Source: Dallia pectoralis
Taxonomy: Eukaryota; Chordata; Actinopteri; Esociformes; Umbridae
Direction: 5' to 3'
Assembly: GCA_029465975.1 (NCBI GenBank)
Contig: CM055756.1
Span: 12,014,222 to 12,078,221, forward strand
DNA length: 64,000 nt
Position numbers and translations under genes: made by a program. Numbering within the stretch: position 1 is the first letter of the stretch; each line of letters begins with the position of its first letter. Positions 1-12,232 of this stretch are shown piece by piece. The notes under the pieces were generated by a model. That model was not told the origin of the DNA and made no database searches. It worked only from the letters and a program-made list of their open reading frames with translations.

Positions 1-1
1 C

Positions 2-3000
2 ACTCAGATCAAGCTACCTATCCCTTCAAACCACCCCTCGGATTCCTTGCTGAGGACTGACTCCCTGTCCAGTACCGACCCGGTTCTCTCTGACGGGTCA
101 ATTGGTTCAGCCCCTTCCCTTGGCCTGAGTCCGGGACCCACCACGGGGATCGACATGAACATGACCAGGAGCCATGAGAAGATGAAGCAGAAAACCGAAG
201 CCCTGGAGGTGAGGGAATTTGCCTTTAATTTCATTTCATGGCACCTGCTGCAATTTTGGTCCTTTCTTCACACTGACTTCGTACAACTTACAAATGCATG
301 AATTTTGTGAATAGTTAATGTTTTATTTGATGAATATATTGTAATATGTCTGGCAAGGAGCTTCAGGGTTAGAGCAGGGCTAGATTAACGCTAGATATTA
401 TAGTATAATACCTGTCCTCCTACCCTTGTGCAAGTAAATAAAAATCGAACAGCAATTGACAACATAAATTCAAATATTTTACAAATTATTATTTTTCTAG
501 GATTCCATCTGTCATTTTGACCATCATTTGTTTGGTTTTACCCTGTTTTATTTTCCACTTTACTTATCTGGCAGTGAGGTGCTAGCCAGGCCAGACCTCA
601 GTAGAACACTAAGTGATAGTTTCACGAAGTCACTAGTGATTATATTGCGGATTTGACATTCTAGAATATTTCATGAACAATTATGTTTATTTGCTTTTGT
701 TTTGACTGAACTTGCTGTGCAGTCCATCGATGTTAATGCGTTGGTTAGCCCTGTTGTTACAGTCCATTTAGCAAGGAATGCCTTCTCATTAGTGGCTGTA
801 CCTGATACATCTTGAATCATTCATCATGGTCCGTGCTGCTCTCTTCAAAGTTCTATATCTGAGATTTGTCTCTGAGAATGACAGAATGTATTTGAAGTGT
901 AAATCTGTCTGTCAGGCACGAAGTGCAAGGATTCTTGCTTTTACCTTTCAAAATGATTTTCTGGGCTGAGGGCTGCCTTGCATGAAATCATTAATCATCT
1001 GACTCTGCACATTTCTCACTTTGGGTTACTGAAGCTTTGTTGATTGTGACCAAACTGAGAGTCCAATAGTGTCACATCATTGGCACAGCCTTCGTAAGCC
1101 GTAACTTGTCCCTCTTTCTGAGGGGATATTAAAACTGTCAAACAAAAAAACAAGCAAATTTTTTTGGGACACCAGCCTTTTAATCTCTCATCAAGATTGA
1201 CTTTTTATCAGAATAATGATATATGGTGCATTCGTTTTTGTAGTGAGGAAATAAGGTACCATTTGTAAATAACAACAAACAGATATACATGATTAGAGCA
1301 TTCACTAAACATCCTCAGCCCCGCCTGATTTGGTTGGGTAGGGCTTTCTGAATAGATGTCCTATGTTGGGCTACAGATTGACAAGATGGAGTCTTTCTCT
1401 GACAGTTTGATGTTCTGGGTTCCATCTGTTGATGTCTGCTGGTTGGTCATGGTAAAAGTAAGATGGCGGCTGTTGCCTCAGCAACAAGGAGACTGTGGAC
1501 GCAGGAAAGTGGCCAATGAAATGAACATTTTAGATTCCTGTGTGATTTTGCAGGGCTAGGTGGGTGGGTGGGTATTGCAGAGGAATTTCCCATTCAATCC
1601 CTGTCTGTAAACTCCCTCTCTAATGTGTATGGTGGTTGTTTTTGCCCGTACGTAGATCTCCTCGCTCTTTACCAAATGCAGTTGGTTTCATTGATGAAAT
1701 CAGTGGTGTAGGTTGCACTAAATGCAGCGTATCATACTTTTGAATGAACTGCAAATGGATAAAGAGTGTCAGCAAGCCTTTTGTTAGAATTTTATATTTC
1801 ACCACCACAGATCAGAGTATAGACACATGCTTGACCACTGCACCAAATGTGAGTGAGAGGCTAGCTGTATACAAAATGTTTGCAGTGCGATAAAACTATG
1901 TTCATCAGTGATTAATTAAATGATTAATTCTACCTCTGTGGAAGCACACAGGTGTGTGGCTATTTGTCTGTCGCCTTATCACCCATGAATCCCCATAAAC
2001 CAAAGCTGTGGCCGTATATATATATATGTTCATGTGGGGCAGCTGCTGGGCCCGGGATCTTTGACCTGACGGTCGACGTTCTTGCTGTGTCTTCATCCAC
2101 AGATGACTTGGGAGAGGGACATGGATGAGCAGCTCACACCAGAGGCCTGGGCTACCATGCAGAAGCTCTCCAGCACGGTAAGAAGCCCAGATCCCTTCAG
2201 ATACACCTCCTAATAACCCAGAGCGCCATCTATAATTCAGAAAGTAATTTTTCACCAGTCATATAACTCACAGAGCCCTTTGGGCCTTCAGCTCACTTAG
2301 AGTTGACTGGAACGCCAACATCCCAAGGAGAATTTACATGTGTGGTTAGATTTGGTCATGGAGAATGTGGTGCTCAGGAATATCAGGGATTTATCTAAAT
2401 AATCTGTGTGATTTATTTGGACGAGTCAGAGATGGACGCCATTGAGTTTCGGGTGGGCCCGATTCTTACGGATGATTCAGAAGTGCATATGAATTTGAGT
2501 TAGCTCCCCAGGTTGCTGGACCACCCCGTATCATCTGATATTACAAGCACCACAGTAAAGCCGGAAAATGGCCAAAAAACATACAATATTGTTGTGTTAG
2601 TCAAGGCCACCAAAATGAATGACCTCACCATTTTGGTTGTGCTTTGAAGATGCATTAGGGTGTATGTGAGTATGGTTGACTGTGAGAGAGAGAGTGTGTG
2701 TGTGTGCGTGTGTGTGTGCATGTGTGTGTGTGTGTGTGCGTGTGTGTGCGTGTGTGTGTGTGCGTGTGTGCGTGTGTGTGCGTGTGTGTGCGTGTGCTTG
2801 CCCATATGGGCGGCCCATAGATGGCGAAGTGGAGTGAGTGTGCTGTGATTGACGGCCAGCGTCTCTGACTGACAATAAAATCGTAGAGAAAGGGAGAGAG
2901 AAGGCTGTTGCCAGGGTAGCTGTTGCTACGGTTACCCATTTCCAGTTACTTGCCTCCCTCAGACCCCCCCCTGCTGTTAAAACGGGGAACTACCTCTGTT

Positions 3001-6000
3001 TGGAATAAGACAAAAGAGGTTTCATAATGTACCCCATAACACAAAGAATGGACAAACGTATTAATAGGAGAAATAACATTATAGGATATTGTGATATATT
3101 CACGTATATTTCTGCCTTGGCTTTATAATAGCAATACTTTTTATACTAACATGGCATATAATCGATATAAATAATAAATAATAATAATACTTTAATTGAA
3201 ATACATTTTTTATGCAGAAATATTCCACCTTTATAGTGATAAAAATTGTGGTATTTAAATGTATTTAATAATTCGAAAATAATAATAGATTTATTTAATA
3301 TATAGTTCTCACATTTGCTAAATAACATTGTTGGGCTCTTGGGAGTTCTCTGGATGGCTCTTTCACAGCTTCTGGTGTTTAAGTTCTGATATCTCGTATA
3401 CCAACGTCTCCCATTTTTCCTGACATTGATATGGTATTCATTATTACCCTGATATTATTTGAACCTCATCTTTTCTCTCTCCTCCACTTTCCTCTTCTTT
3501 TTTCTCCTCTTTTCACATCACCTCTTCTTCGCTCTTCTTGATTCTCCCCTTGTTTTTCCTCTCTTCTCTCTCTTCTCTCTCTAAGACCGAGGATAAGCCA
3601 TCTGAGCTGAAGTCTAACTTCATGGCTTCATTCCTGGATTTCCTGAAGACGGGAAAGAAGCAGCCTGGTTCCGACTCCCGAGACCTCGGTGAGCCGGTGG
3701 GAGGAACCCAAATCACAGAGACCTCCTCCCTGAAGGGTGGACTCCGGCCCTTGTCCCCACCTCCGCCTCCTCCTCCACCCCCTACGTTTGGGGACAGCAG
3801 TGAGGGTGAAGACGGGCTGAGCCCCTGCAAGCGCTTGGAAGACGAGCTGAAGAGGAACCTGGAGACACTGCCTTCCTTCTCCTCCGATGAGGAGGAGGAC
3901 TCTGTCAGCAAGAACCAGGATCTTCAGAAGAGCATCTCTTCGGCCATCTCTGCCCTCTACGACACGCCCCATTCTCTGGCGGTAGCCGTGGCACCACCCC
4001 CACCCAGCCCGTCCCCGCCTCAGAGCCCATCCCTGCCACCGACGCCACCACTGGCCTTGCCTCAGACGCAGGAGGTCCTAGACGATCTGGAGGAGCAGGA
4101 GAATGATGAAGAGACATGCACAGAACCTCAGAACAATGTGCAGGATGAAGCACAGGCAAATACTCCGTCCCCACAACAGTCTGGACTGAATTTGACAGAG
4201 CGAGAGGATGAAAGAAAACAGGAGATGGAAATTGAGGAGGAAGAGGAGGTAAAGGAGGACAACAATGTAGGACGAAAGGAAGTGGAGGAAGAGGAAGATG
4301 AGCAAGAGCTTCAGGTGCTGGATGCTCCTGAAATGGACGGTGAGTTATTAGAGTACAATCTGTGATATTCTGAGGTTCATTTCCCATTCCAAGACAAACA
4401 TTATGTGGAGGACAGTACTTTTATCCAGTAGTGTTCAGCAGTTCATTTCTAATGATAATGTTGATGTGTCTGAATCCAAACTTATTTTCCCCCTCTCATC
4501 CCAACCCCCACCTTCCAGATTCTCCGCACCTCCTTGCACCTGTGCCCCCCTCACCTCCGTCCCTCACCCCTCTCAGCACATCCCCCGCCTCCCCCCTGCC
4601 TCCCCCCTCCTTCTCCTCCTTGCCCTCCCCTCTGCCCCTACAGCGTGATGACGAGGAGGAGGAGGTGGAGGAGCAGCGGCAAACCCGAAGAGCCTACCCC
4701 AACCCCTCCACCTCCCCGCCTCCCAGCTCCTCCCCCCCAGTCGTACCCTCTTCTCCGTCCCCGTCGCCCGCACTTCCCCCATCCACCACCCCACCTCCCT
4801 CCTCCTCTCCTCCCTTTTCGGATGCGCCGGATCTGGGCCAGCCTCCTTCCTCCTCGCCCTCCTTGTCCTCGCCTCCCTCACCCCCCACCCCGGAGGAGGC
4901 ACCTACCCCCAAGATCACATCGCTGCATCTGGCCAAGAAGCAGAGCAACGCGGCGATCGCAGGAGAGAGTGAGGAGGAGGACAGTGAGAGTGGAGGTGAA
5001 GGGATCTATCGTGAGAGGGACGAGTTTGTGGTGCGAACAGAGGATATTGGAACGCTTAAGGTGAGGCCTTCTGTTATTCAGAGGATATTGGTACGCTTAA
5101 GGTGAGGCCTTCTGTTATTAAGAGGATATTGGTACGCTTAAGGTGAGGCCTTCTGTTATTCAGAGGATATTGGAACGCTTAAGGTGAGGCCTTCTGTTAT
5201 TCAGAGGATATTGGTACGCTTAAGGTGAGGCCTTCTGTTATTCAGAGGATATTGGAACGCTTAAGGTGAGGCCTTCTGTTATTCAGAGGATATTGGTACG
5301 CTTAAGGTGAGGCCTTCTGTTATTCAGAGGATATTGGAACGCTTAAGGTGAGGCCTTCTGTTATTCAGAGGATATTGGTACGCTTAAGGTGAGGCCTTCT
5401 GTTATTCAGAGGATATTGGTACGCTTAAGGTGAGGCCTTCTGTTATTCAGAGGATATTTATTCAGTGTGGGGGTTCTCACACACACATTATTCAGTGTGG
5501 GGGTTCTCACACACACATTATTCAGTGTGGGGGTTCTCACACACACATTATTCAGTGTGGGGGTTCTCACACACACTTGATATTCAGTATGGGGGTTCTC
5601 ACACACACATTATTCAGTATGGAGGTTCTCACTGATACACACACTTACCTACACGTTGTCTCTCTTTAGATGGCCCTACAGACAGGACGTGAGCCACCAC
5701 CCATATGGAGAGTGCAGAAGGCCCTGCTGCAGAAGTTCAGCCCAGAGATTAAAGATGGACAAAGGCAGTTCTGTGCCACCAGCAATGTGAGTAACAGCAG
5801 ATGTTCTCTTTCCTTTTTATATTAAAGTACACTCCATGTCAGGTGTGTTCATGTTATAATACATTAAGTCAATGTCTTTCATGCTCTCTTCTCATTCTTT
5901 ACTTTCAGTATCTGGGATATTTTGGGGATGCCAAGATGCGCTACCAGCGCCTCTATGTCAAGTTTCTGGAGAATTTCAATAAGAAGGATTACGTCCGCGT

Positions 6001-9000
6001 GTGTTCGCGGAAACCCTGGTACCGACCCGGACTTACTCTGAGGTGAGTTAGACTTGTTTAACCCTGGTACCGACCCGGACTTACTCTGAGGTGAGTTAGA
6101 TTTGTATAATCCTGGTACCGACCCGGACTTACTCTGAGGTGAGTTAGACTTGTATAATCCTGGTACCGACCCGGACTTACTCTGAGGTGAGTTAGACTTG
6201 TATAATCCTGGTACAGACCTGGACTTACTCTGAGGTGAGTTAGACTTGTTTAAACCTGGTACAGACCTGGACTTACTCTGAGGTGAGTTAGACTTGTATA
6301 ATCCTGGTACAGACCTGGACTTACTCTGAGGTGAGTTAGACTTGTTTAATCCTGGTACAGACCTGGACTTACTCTGAGGTGAGTTAGACTTGTTTAATCC
6401 TGGTACAGACCTGGACTTACTCTGAGGTGAGTTAGACTTGTATAATCCTGGTACAGACCTGGACTTACTCTGAGGTGAGTTAGACTTGTATAATCCTGGT
6501 ACAGACCTGGACTTACTCTGAGGTGAGTTAGACTTGTATAATCCTGGTACAGACCTGGACTTACTCTGAGGTGAGTTAGACTTGTATAATCCTGGTACAG
6601 ACCTGGACTTACTCTGAGGTGAGTTAGACTTGTATAATCCTGGTACAGACCTGGACTTACTCTGAGGTGAGTTAGACTTGTATAATCCTGGTACCGAACC
6701 GGACCTGAGGTGAGTTAGACTTACCTGGTACTGACTTACTCTGGGTGAGTTAGACTTGTTTAATCCTGGTACCGAGGACTTACTCTGAGGTGAGTTAGAC
6801 TTGTTTAATCCTGGTACTTACTCTGAGGTGAGTTAGAGTTAGGTACTTGTTTATAATCCTGGTACAGACCTGGACTTACTCTGAGGTGAGTTAGACTTGT
6901 ATAATCCTGGTACAGACCTGGACTTACTCTGAGGTGAGTTAGACTTGTATAATCCTGACGACCTGGACTTACTCTGAGGTGAGTTAGACTTGTATAATCC
7001 TGGTACAGACCTGGACTTACTCTGAGGTGAGTTAGACTTGTTTAATCCTGGTACAGACCTGGACTTACTCTGAGGTGAGTTAGACTTGTACAGACCTGGA
7101 CTTACTCTGAGGTGAGTTAGACTTGTTTAATCCTGGTACAGACCTGGACTTACTCTGAGGTGAGTTAGACTTGTTTAATCCTGGTACAGACCTGGACTTA
7201 CTCTGAGGTGAGTTAGACTTGTTTAATCCTGGTACAGACCCGGACTTACTCTGAGGTGAGTTAGACTTGTTTAATCCTGGTACCGACCTGGACTTACTCT
7301 GAGGTGAGTTAGACTTGTTTAATCCTGGTACAGACCTGGACTTACTCTGAGGTGAGTTAGACTTGTATAATCCTGGTACAGACCTGGACTTACTCTGAGG
7401 TGAGTTAGACTTGTATAATCCTGGTACAGACCTGGATTTACTCTGAGGTGAGTTAGACTTGTGTAATCCTGGTACAGACCTGGACTTACTCTGAGGTGAG
7501 TTAGACTTGTATAATCCTGGTACAGACCTGGACTTACTCTGAGGTGAGTTAGACTTGTATAATCCTGGTACAGACCTGGACTTACTCTGAGGTGAGTTAG
7601 ACTTGTTTAATCCTGGTACAGACCTGGACTTACTCTGAGGTGAGTTAGACTTGTTTAATCCTGGTACAGACCTGGACTTGCTCTGAGGTGAGTTAGACTT
7701 GTTTAATCCTGGTACAGACCTGGACTTACTCTGAGGTGAGTTAGACTTGTATGACCCTGGCACAGACCTGGTTGTGGTGCTTTAATTACCATGGCGACCT
7801 TTACCCTTTAACGTCCAAACTCCTGTGGAGATCCGAAAATGTGGGATTTTTTTTGTGTACCTTGACAGGCGTCAGTCGCTCCCGTCGCTCCCCAAGCCTC
7901 CTCCCACTACACTCTCCAAGCCTCCTCCCACTACGCTCCCCAAGACTCCTCCCACTACGCTCCCCAAGCCTCCTCCCACTACACTCTCCAGGCCTCCTCC
8001 CACTACGCTCCCCAAGACTCCTCCCACTACACTCCCCAAGCCTCCTCCCACTACGCTCAACCAAACTCCACCCCGGGTAGAGCGCGACGAGAGGGAGCGG
8101 GAGAGACCGCGGGAGAGAGAGCAGAGAGAACAGCGAGAAAGAGAGAGAGAGCAGAAAGAGAGGGAGCAGAGAGAGAGAGAGCAGAGAGAGAGAGAGCAGA
8201 AAGAGAGAGAGCAGAAAGAGAGAGAGCAGAGAGAGAGAGAGCAGAAAGAGAGAGAGCAGAAGGAGAGAGAGCAGAAAGAGAGAGAGCAGAAAGAGAGAGA
8301 GCAGAAGGAGAAAAGGGAGAGAGAGCAGGAGAGAGTCAGAGAACAGAAGGAGAAAGAAAAAGAGCTAAAGGAGAGAGAAAAGGAGAAAAGGGAGAGAGAA
8401 AAAGAGCAGAGGGAGAAAGCGAGGGAGCAAAAGGAGAGGGTGAGAGAGAAAGAGAAGGAGCAGAAAGAGAAAGCCAGAGAGCAAAAGGAGAAAGCGAGAC
8501 AGCAGAAAGAGTGGGAGCAAAAAGAGAGAGAGCAAAAGGAGACAGAAAAGGAGCAAAAGGAGAGAGAGAAAGAGCAGAAGGAGAAAGCGAGAGCACAGAA
8601 AGAACGGGAGAGGGAGCAAAAGGAGCGTGAAAAGAGAGAAAAGGAAAAAGAGAGGGAGAAGGACAGGGAAAAAGAGAAACAACGAGAGAGGGAGCGAGAA
8701 AAAGAGCAAGACAAGGAGAGGAAAGAGCAGGAGGAGAAAGACAAGCATCACCCACCACCTCCGGAGAAAGTGGAGAGAAGGAGCACCGGAGAAGACCGGA
8801 AGAGAGCGAGGGAGGAGAAGAGAGGAGTAGAAAAGAAGGCAGAGCGGCCGTCCAGGGCGAGGCCAGTAAAGGCAGAGCCTCCACCCAAAAAAAAGAAGTG
8901 GCAGAAGGAGGTCGCCTCCTCCTCGGAGTCAGACTCCTCCCCTGATGGGCCCAGCGAAGACGAAGGTGAGGGACTGCCTGTAACTGTATGCATATTTACT

Positions 9001-12000
9001 CTCAATGGCCACTTTATTAGGTACACCTACCCAGAACTCCCATTTGTCTGGAGTACATCTGGCACTGACAACCGCACAACGGTCAATGATACTAAAATGA
9101 GCTTTCATCATTTATTTGTTTCTCCCTTTTAGCCCCGGTAAGAGGAGGGAAAAACAGTCGAGCCATGAGGGAGATGTTCAGAAGCTACGTGGAGATGCTA
9201 GTGAGCACGGCACTGGACCCAGACATGATACAAGCTCTGGAGGACACTGACGGTAAGATAGACAGGCTCATCTGTGAGCCAGAGATATGTTGTCATTCAA
9301 TTAATTTGCCTCAGGGATCTTACGAACATGAAAATTATTAAAATTGTTTTAATTCATCGACTGCACTGGACAACTTCTAATCGACTGGTTGTAATGTTTT
9401 TCTGTCAGCTCTGAATACACAGGAAACTGCAGATATTTAATTACAGGAGTGTATTTCATCAAAGATAAGCGAGAGCAGAATAATTGAAGGTAACGTGTGA
9501 TGACATCAGTCATACTGACTTGTCTCCCTCTCTGGACCACAGATGAGTTGTACCTCCCGCCCATGAGGAAGATTGACAGCCTCCTCAACGAACAGAAGAG
9601 GGGACTATTGAGGAGAGTCAACATGAGTGGTCAACATCAGGTACGTCCGTCTGTTCGCTTGTAAAACGGCTCTTACCTGATAGCTTACAGTACTATAAAA
9701 CATGCCGTGTCAGAGAGCTTAGAGGTTAGGGTTTCTGCCAGTAATCAAAATAGTGACGTTTGACAGAAGGGAGAAAGAAAGACATCAGGATTTAGTATCA
9801 ACACAGATTGCATCCCAACTGGCTTCTATGTGCCTGTATAGAGCTCTACATTTGACCTGAGTCCTGTATAGTGCTCTACATCTGACCTGAGTCCTGTATA
9901 GTGCTCTACATCTGACCTGAGTCCTGTATAGTGCTCTACATCTGACCTGAGTCCTGTATAGAGCTCTACATTTGACCTGAGTCCTGTATAGTGCTCTACA
10001 TCTGACCTGAGTCCTGTATAGAGCTCTACATCTGACCTGAGTCCTGTATAGAGCTCTACATTTGACCTGAGTCCTGTATAGTGCTCTACATCTGACCTGA
10101 GTCCTGTATAGAGCTCTACATTTGACCTGAGTCCTGTATAGTGCTCTACATCTGACCTGAGTCCTGTATAGAGCTCTACATCTGACCTGAGTCCTGTATA
10201 GAGCTCTACATTTGACCTGAGTCCTGTATAGTGCTCTACATCTGACCTGAGTCCTGTATAGAGCTCTACATTTGACCTGAGTCCTGTATAGTGCTCTACA
10301 TCTGACCTGAGTCCTGTATAGAGCTCTACATCTGACCTGAGTCCTGTATAGAGCTCTACATTTGACCTGAGTCCTGTATAGAGCTCTACATTTGACCTGA
10401 GTCCTGTATAGAGCTCTACATCTGACCTGAGTCCTGTATAGAGCTCTACATCTGACCTGAGTCCTGTATAGTGCTCTACATCTGACCTGAGTCCTGTATA
10501 GAGCTCTACATTTGACCTGAGTCCTGTATAGAGCTCTACATTTGACCTGAGTCCTGTATAGAGCTCTACATTTGACCTGAGTCCTGTATAGAGCTCTACA
10601 TTTGACCTGAGTCCTGTATAGAGCTCTACATTTGACCTGAGTCTACACTGGCACTGCAGTTAACCCTTACAGAACCTAATAGTTGCTATGGATAAAAGCT
10701 AAACATCTACATGTTTGTTGCATTGAGTTTTACCATATCTCCTTCCAATCGATCATGTTGACTATTGATTGATTTAGAACAGTCTAAATGAGTACCTTGT
10801 CCTTTTATTCTCTAGGAGGTGCTGCATATGTTCCCCAAAATGACAGCTGACCCCCTGGACTCTGGTGTGGCCAAAGTGCACCTCAGTGGTGAATGCTACA
10901 ACCGTAAAACCCTGAACCGGGTCAAGAGGAGCACCATGCCCAAACAGCAGGTAAACCACATCCAGGTCAAATGTACTATTTAGTGCTGGACCTAACCCCT
11001 AACTTCTTACCCTAACCTTAACCCCTTACCTCTAACCCTAACCTTAACCCCTAACTTCTTGCCCTAAGCTTAACACTAACCCCTAACCTCAACCCCTATC
11101 CTAACCCCTCACATTTCAGCTCTTATTTTTTGCATTAGTATGTTTGAGCTACCCCATAACTGGGTGAAGTTGTGAATCCATAGTTGTGTTGGCATCTCCT
11201 CCCCGCATCTCCTCCCCGGGGGGCCAAGAGATCCTGGAGATAGGTCATGTTTCATGTCAACTCTTCTTTCCCTGACCTTTAGGACCTCAAGCTGTCCACG
11301 GAGATGTGTCGGGTGTACAGCCTTTATCATTCCCTCCATCACTACAAGTACCACACCTTCCTGCACTGCAAGAAAGAGGTGAGGCTCAGATCAACAGAGC
11401 AATTACGTGTCACTGAATCTAGTGTCAACACTGTCTTACACCTTCACAGTCGGTACAAAAGGTTTGAGGATTAAACTGCAAACGTCTCTCACGTGGACAT
11501 GACAATGGAATGCCTCTGGCATTTGTTTTACAGCGTGGGCTTAGACAATACAATTAGCTTATCCTTCCCAATGACCTGGTTGATCATGTGATATCAGAAT
11601 CTAATCGAGTAATAAGATCAGTCCATAAATTATAATGTTTTGACTTTTGACATGAATGTGGCCTCAATTACATCGTCCATGATGTCCCAGGCACTATAAC
11701 ATTAATTATAGAAGGGGCTGATTGGCTTAAACACATTGTATTGTATGATATCACATCATTTTTGACTGTTCTAATTGCATTTGTAACCTTCAAATAATAG
11801 TGATAGCCATCTTAGGGGTGTGTGATATTTTGCATATGTACTACGGCTAAGTACCGTATACAAGCGCTCTGCATTATGTCGTGCCTAAGATCACCACACC
11901 CCCTTGTGCCTTATTGATTAATAACATTTTGACAAAATGTCGAGGTATATGACAACGCCACGTTTAAGTAACACTATCGAGCATTTCCATAAGCCACGTT

Positions 12001-12232
12001 ATTGAGATTGTATTAGCATGAGCAAATAAATAAGCATTTGTGATGACACCTATTAGTTCTGACACCCCTGAACTATTCTTCCGTCCTTCACCCCCAGACG
12101 GACAGCATAGAGCAGGCAGCAGAGGACCCCGGTCAGGAGGAGGTGGTCCAGCAGTGTATGGCCAACCAGGGCTGGCTGGAAACCCTCTACAACTCCTTCG
12201 TAGACCTGCTCACTCTCAGCACCAAGGCCTGA
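2..12232 (+). CDS. prr12: Proline-rich protein 12, 3' part (5' end outside window)
   Basis: Nuclear, chromatin-associated proline-rich protein; paralogue of QSER1. Twelve exons join without a break: 2-208, 2103-2177, 3586-4339, 4519-5060, 5670-5786, 5909-6042, 7869-8965, 9133-9252, 9543-9640, 10816-10950, 11283-11378, 12098-12232. All have AG/GT borders and the phases sum to 1169 codons plus stop. The first exon reads QIKLPIPSN then SLGLSPGP, as I remember from vertebrate PRR12. Exons 3-4 are Pro/Ser/Glu rich. Exons 5-6 (MALQTGREPPPIWRVQKALL, then YLGYFGDAKMRYQRLYVKF) and exons 8-12 (PPMRKIDSLLNEQKRG, LHHYKYHTFLHCK, GWLETLYNSFVDLL) match the conserved C-terminal DUF4211 region shared with QSER1. 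Exon 7 carries two coding repeats, TTLPKPPP and then Glu/Arg/Lys/Gln. Two exons end in splice-site minisatellites. Identification is by remembered family similarity. Confidence 0.93.
2690..2800. repeat. (GT)n microsatellite, interrupted
   Basis: A TG dinucleotide run with regular GTGCG interruptions in the intron between prr12 exons 2 and 3. Reading frames across it are repeat artefacts. Confidence 0.95.
5061..5455. repeat. 41-bp minisatellite copying the prr12 exon 4 donor
   Basis: About ten copies of a 41-bp unit start exactly at the GTGAGG donor of exon 4 (exon end 5060). Donor copies lie at 5061, 5102, 5143, 5184, 5225, 5266, 5307, 5348, 5389 and 5430. Each unit contains the last exon bases (ATTGG, A or T, ACGCTTAAG), the donor and a short intron piece. 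Units differ mainly by A/T in GGAACG versus GGTACG. Reading through the first donor meets TGA in the next unit, so only the donor at 5061 keeps the frame. Confidence 0.95.
5456..5640. repeat. 30-bp minisatellite next to the exon 4 array
   Basis: Six or so copies of a 30-bp unit (TTATTCAG, TGTGGGGGTTCTC, then a CA tail) follow directly on the 41-bp array and stop 30 bp before exon 5. The shared TTATTCAG suggests it grew out of the edge of the first array. Confidence 0.9.
6031..7745. repeat. 48-bp minisatellite copying the prr12 exon 6 donor
   Basis: About 35 copies of a 48-bp unit start at the end of exon 6 (6042). Each carries the exon tail (CCTGGTACAGACC, then GGACTTACTCTGAG), the donor GTGAGTTAGA and a few intron bases. 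The first copies keep the exonic GTACCGACCCGG; later ones have GTACAGACCTGG, so variants spread along the array. Several units near 6700-6960 are truncated. The unit is a multiple of three, but reading past the first donor gives CTG AGG TGA, so only the first donor is productive. The antisense frame is open and encodes a 16-residue repeat; I take that as an artefact. Confidence 0.95.
7887..8062 (+). repeat. prr12: 24-bp coding repeat (TTLPKPPP) in prr12 exon 7
   Basis: Seven 24-bp units encode PPPTTL(S/P)(K/R)(P/T) and stay in frame with exon 7. Variation between units is mostly silent or K/R and P/T, as expected for a coding repeat expanding under frame constraint. Confidence 0.9.
8078..8745 (+). 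repeat. prr12: Glu/Arg/Lys/Gln-rich coding repeat in prr12 exon 7
   Basis: About 220 residues built from EREQKE-type hexads (GAGAGAGAGCAGAAAGA units), grading into a less regular charged stretch. It is likely a single long charged helix. The purine-only strand makes the antisense frames Ser/Leu/Phe-rich and open; those are shadows. Confidence 0.9.
9832..10643. repeat. 30-bp minisatellite in a prr12 intron
   Basis: About 27 head-to-tail copies of a 30-bp unit (GCTCTACAT, TGACCTGAG, TCCTGTATA) between exons 9 and 10. Units vary at two linked positions: GTG always goes with TCT, while GAG goes with TTT or TCT. There are no unique spacers, so it is a plain minisatellite. Confidence 0.95.
10984..11108. 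repeat. Degenerate CCTAACCC-like repeat
   Basis: About 120 bp of irregular TAACCC, TAACCT and TAACTT words in the intron after exon 10. It resembles a decayed interstitial telomere-type tract, though no run of perfect TTAGGG units is present. Confidence 0.7.

Noticed and set aside
2500..2939. His/Thr-rich frames near 2.7 kb
   Set aside because: Translations of the interrupted GT microsatellite.
7080..7763. Antisense 227-codon frame with a 16-residue repeat
   Set aside because: The 48-bp unit is a multiple of three and has no stop on that strand; it derives from a splice-donor array, with no start context or splice support.
9832..10643. CRISPR-like regular array
   Set aside because: The units are contiguous without unique spacers, and the DNA is eukaryotic.
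10984..11108. Interstitial telomere from a chromosome fusion
   Set aside because: Only degenerate TAACCC/TAACCT words are present. Such tracts are common in introns, so the evidence is too weak for a fusion.
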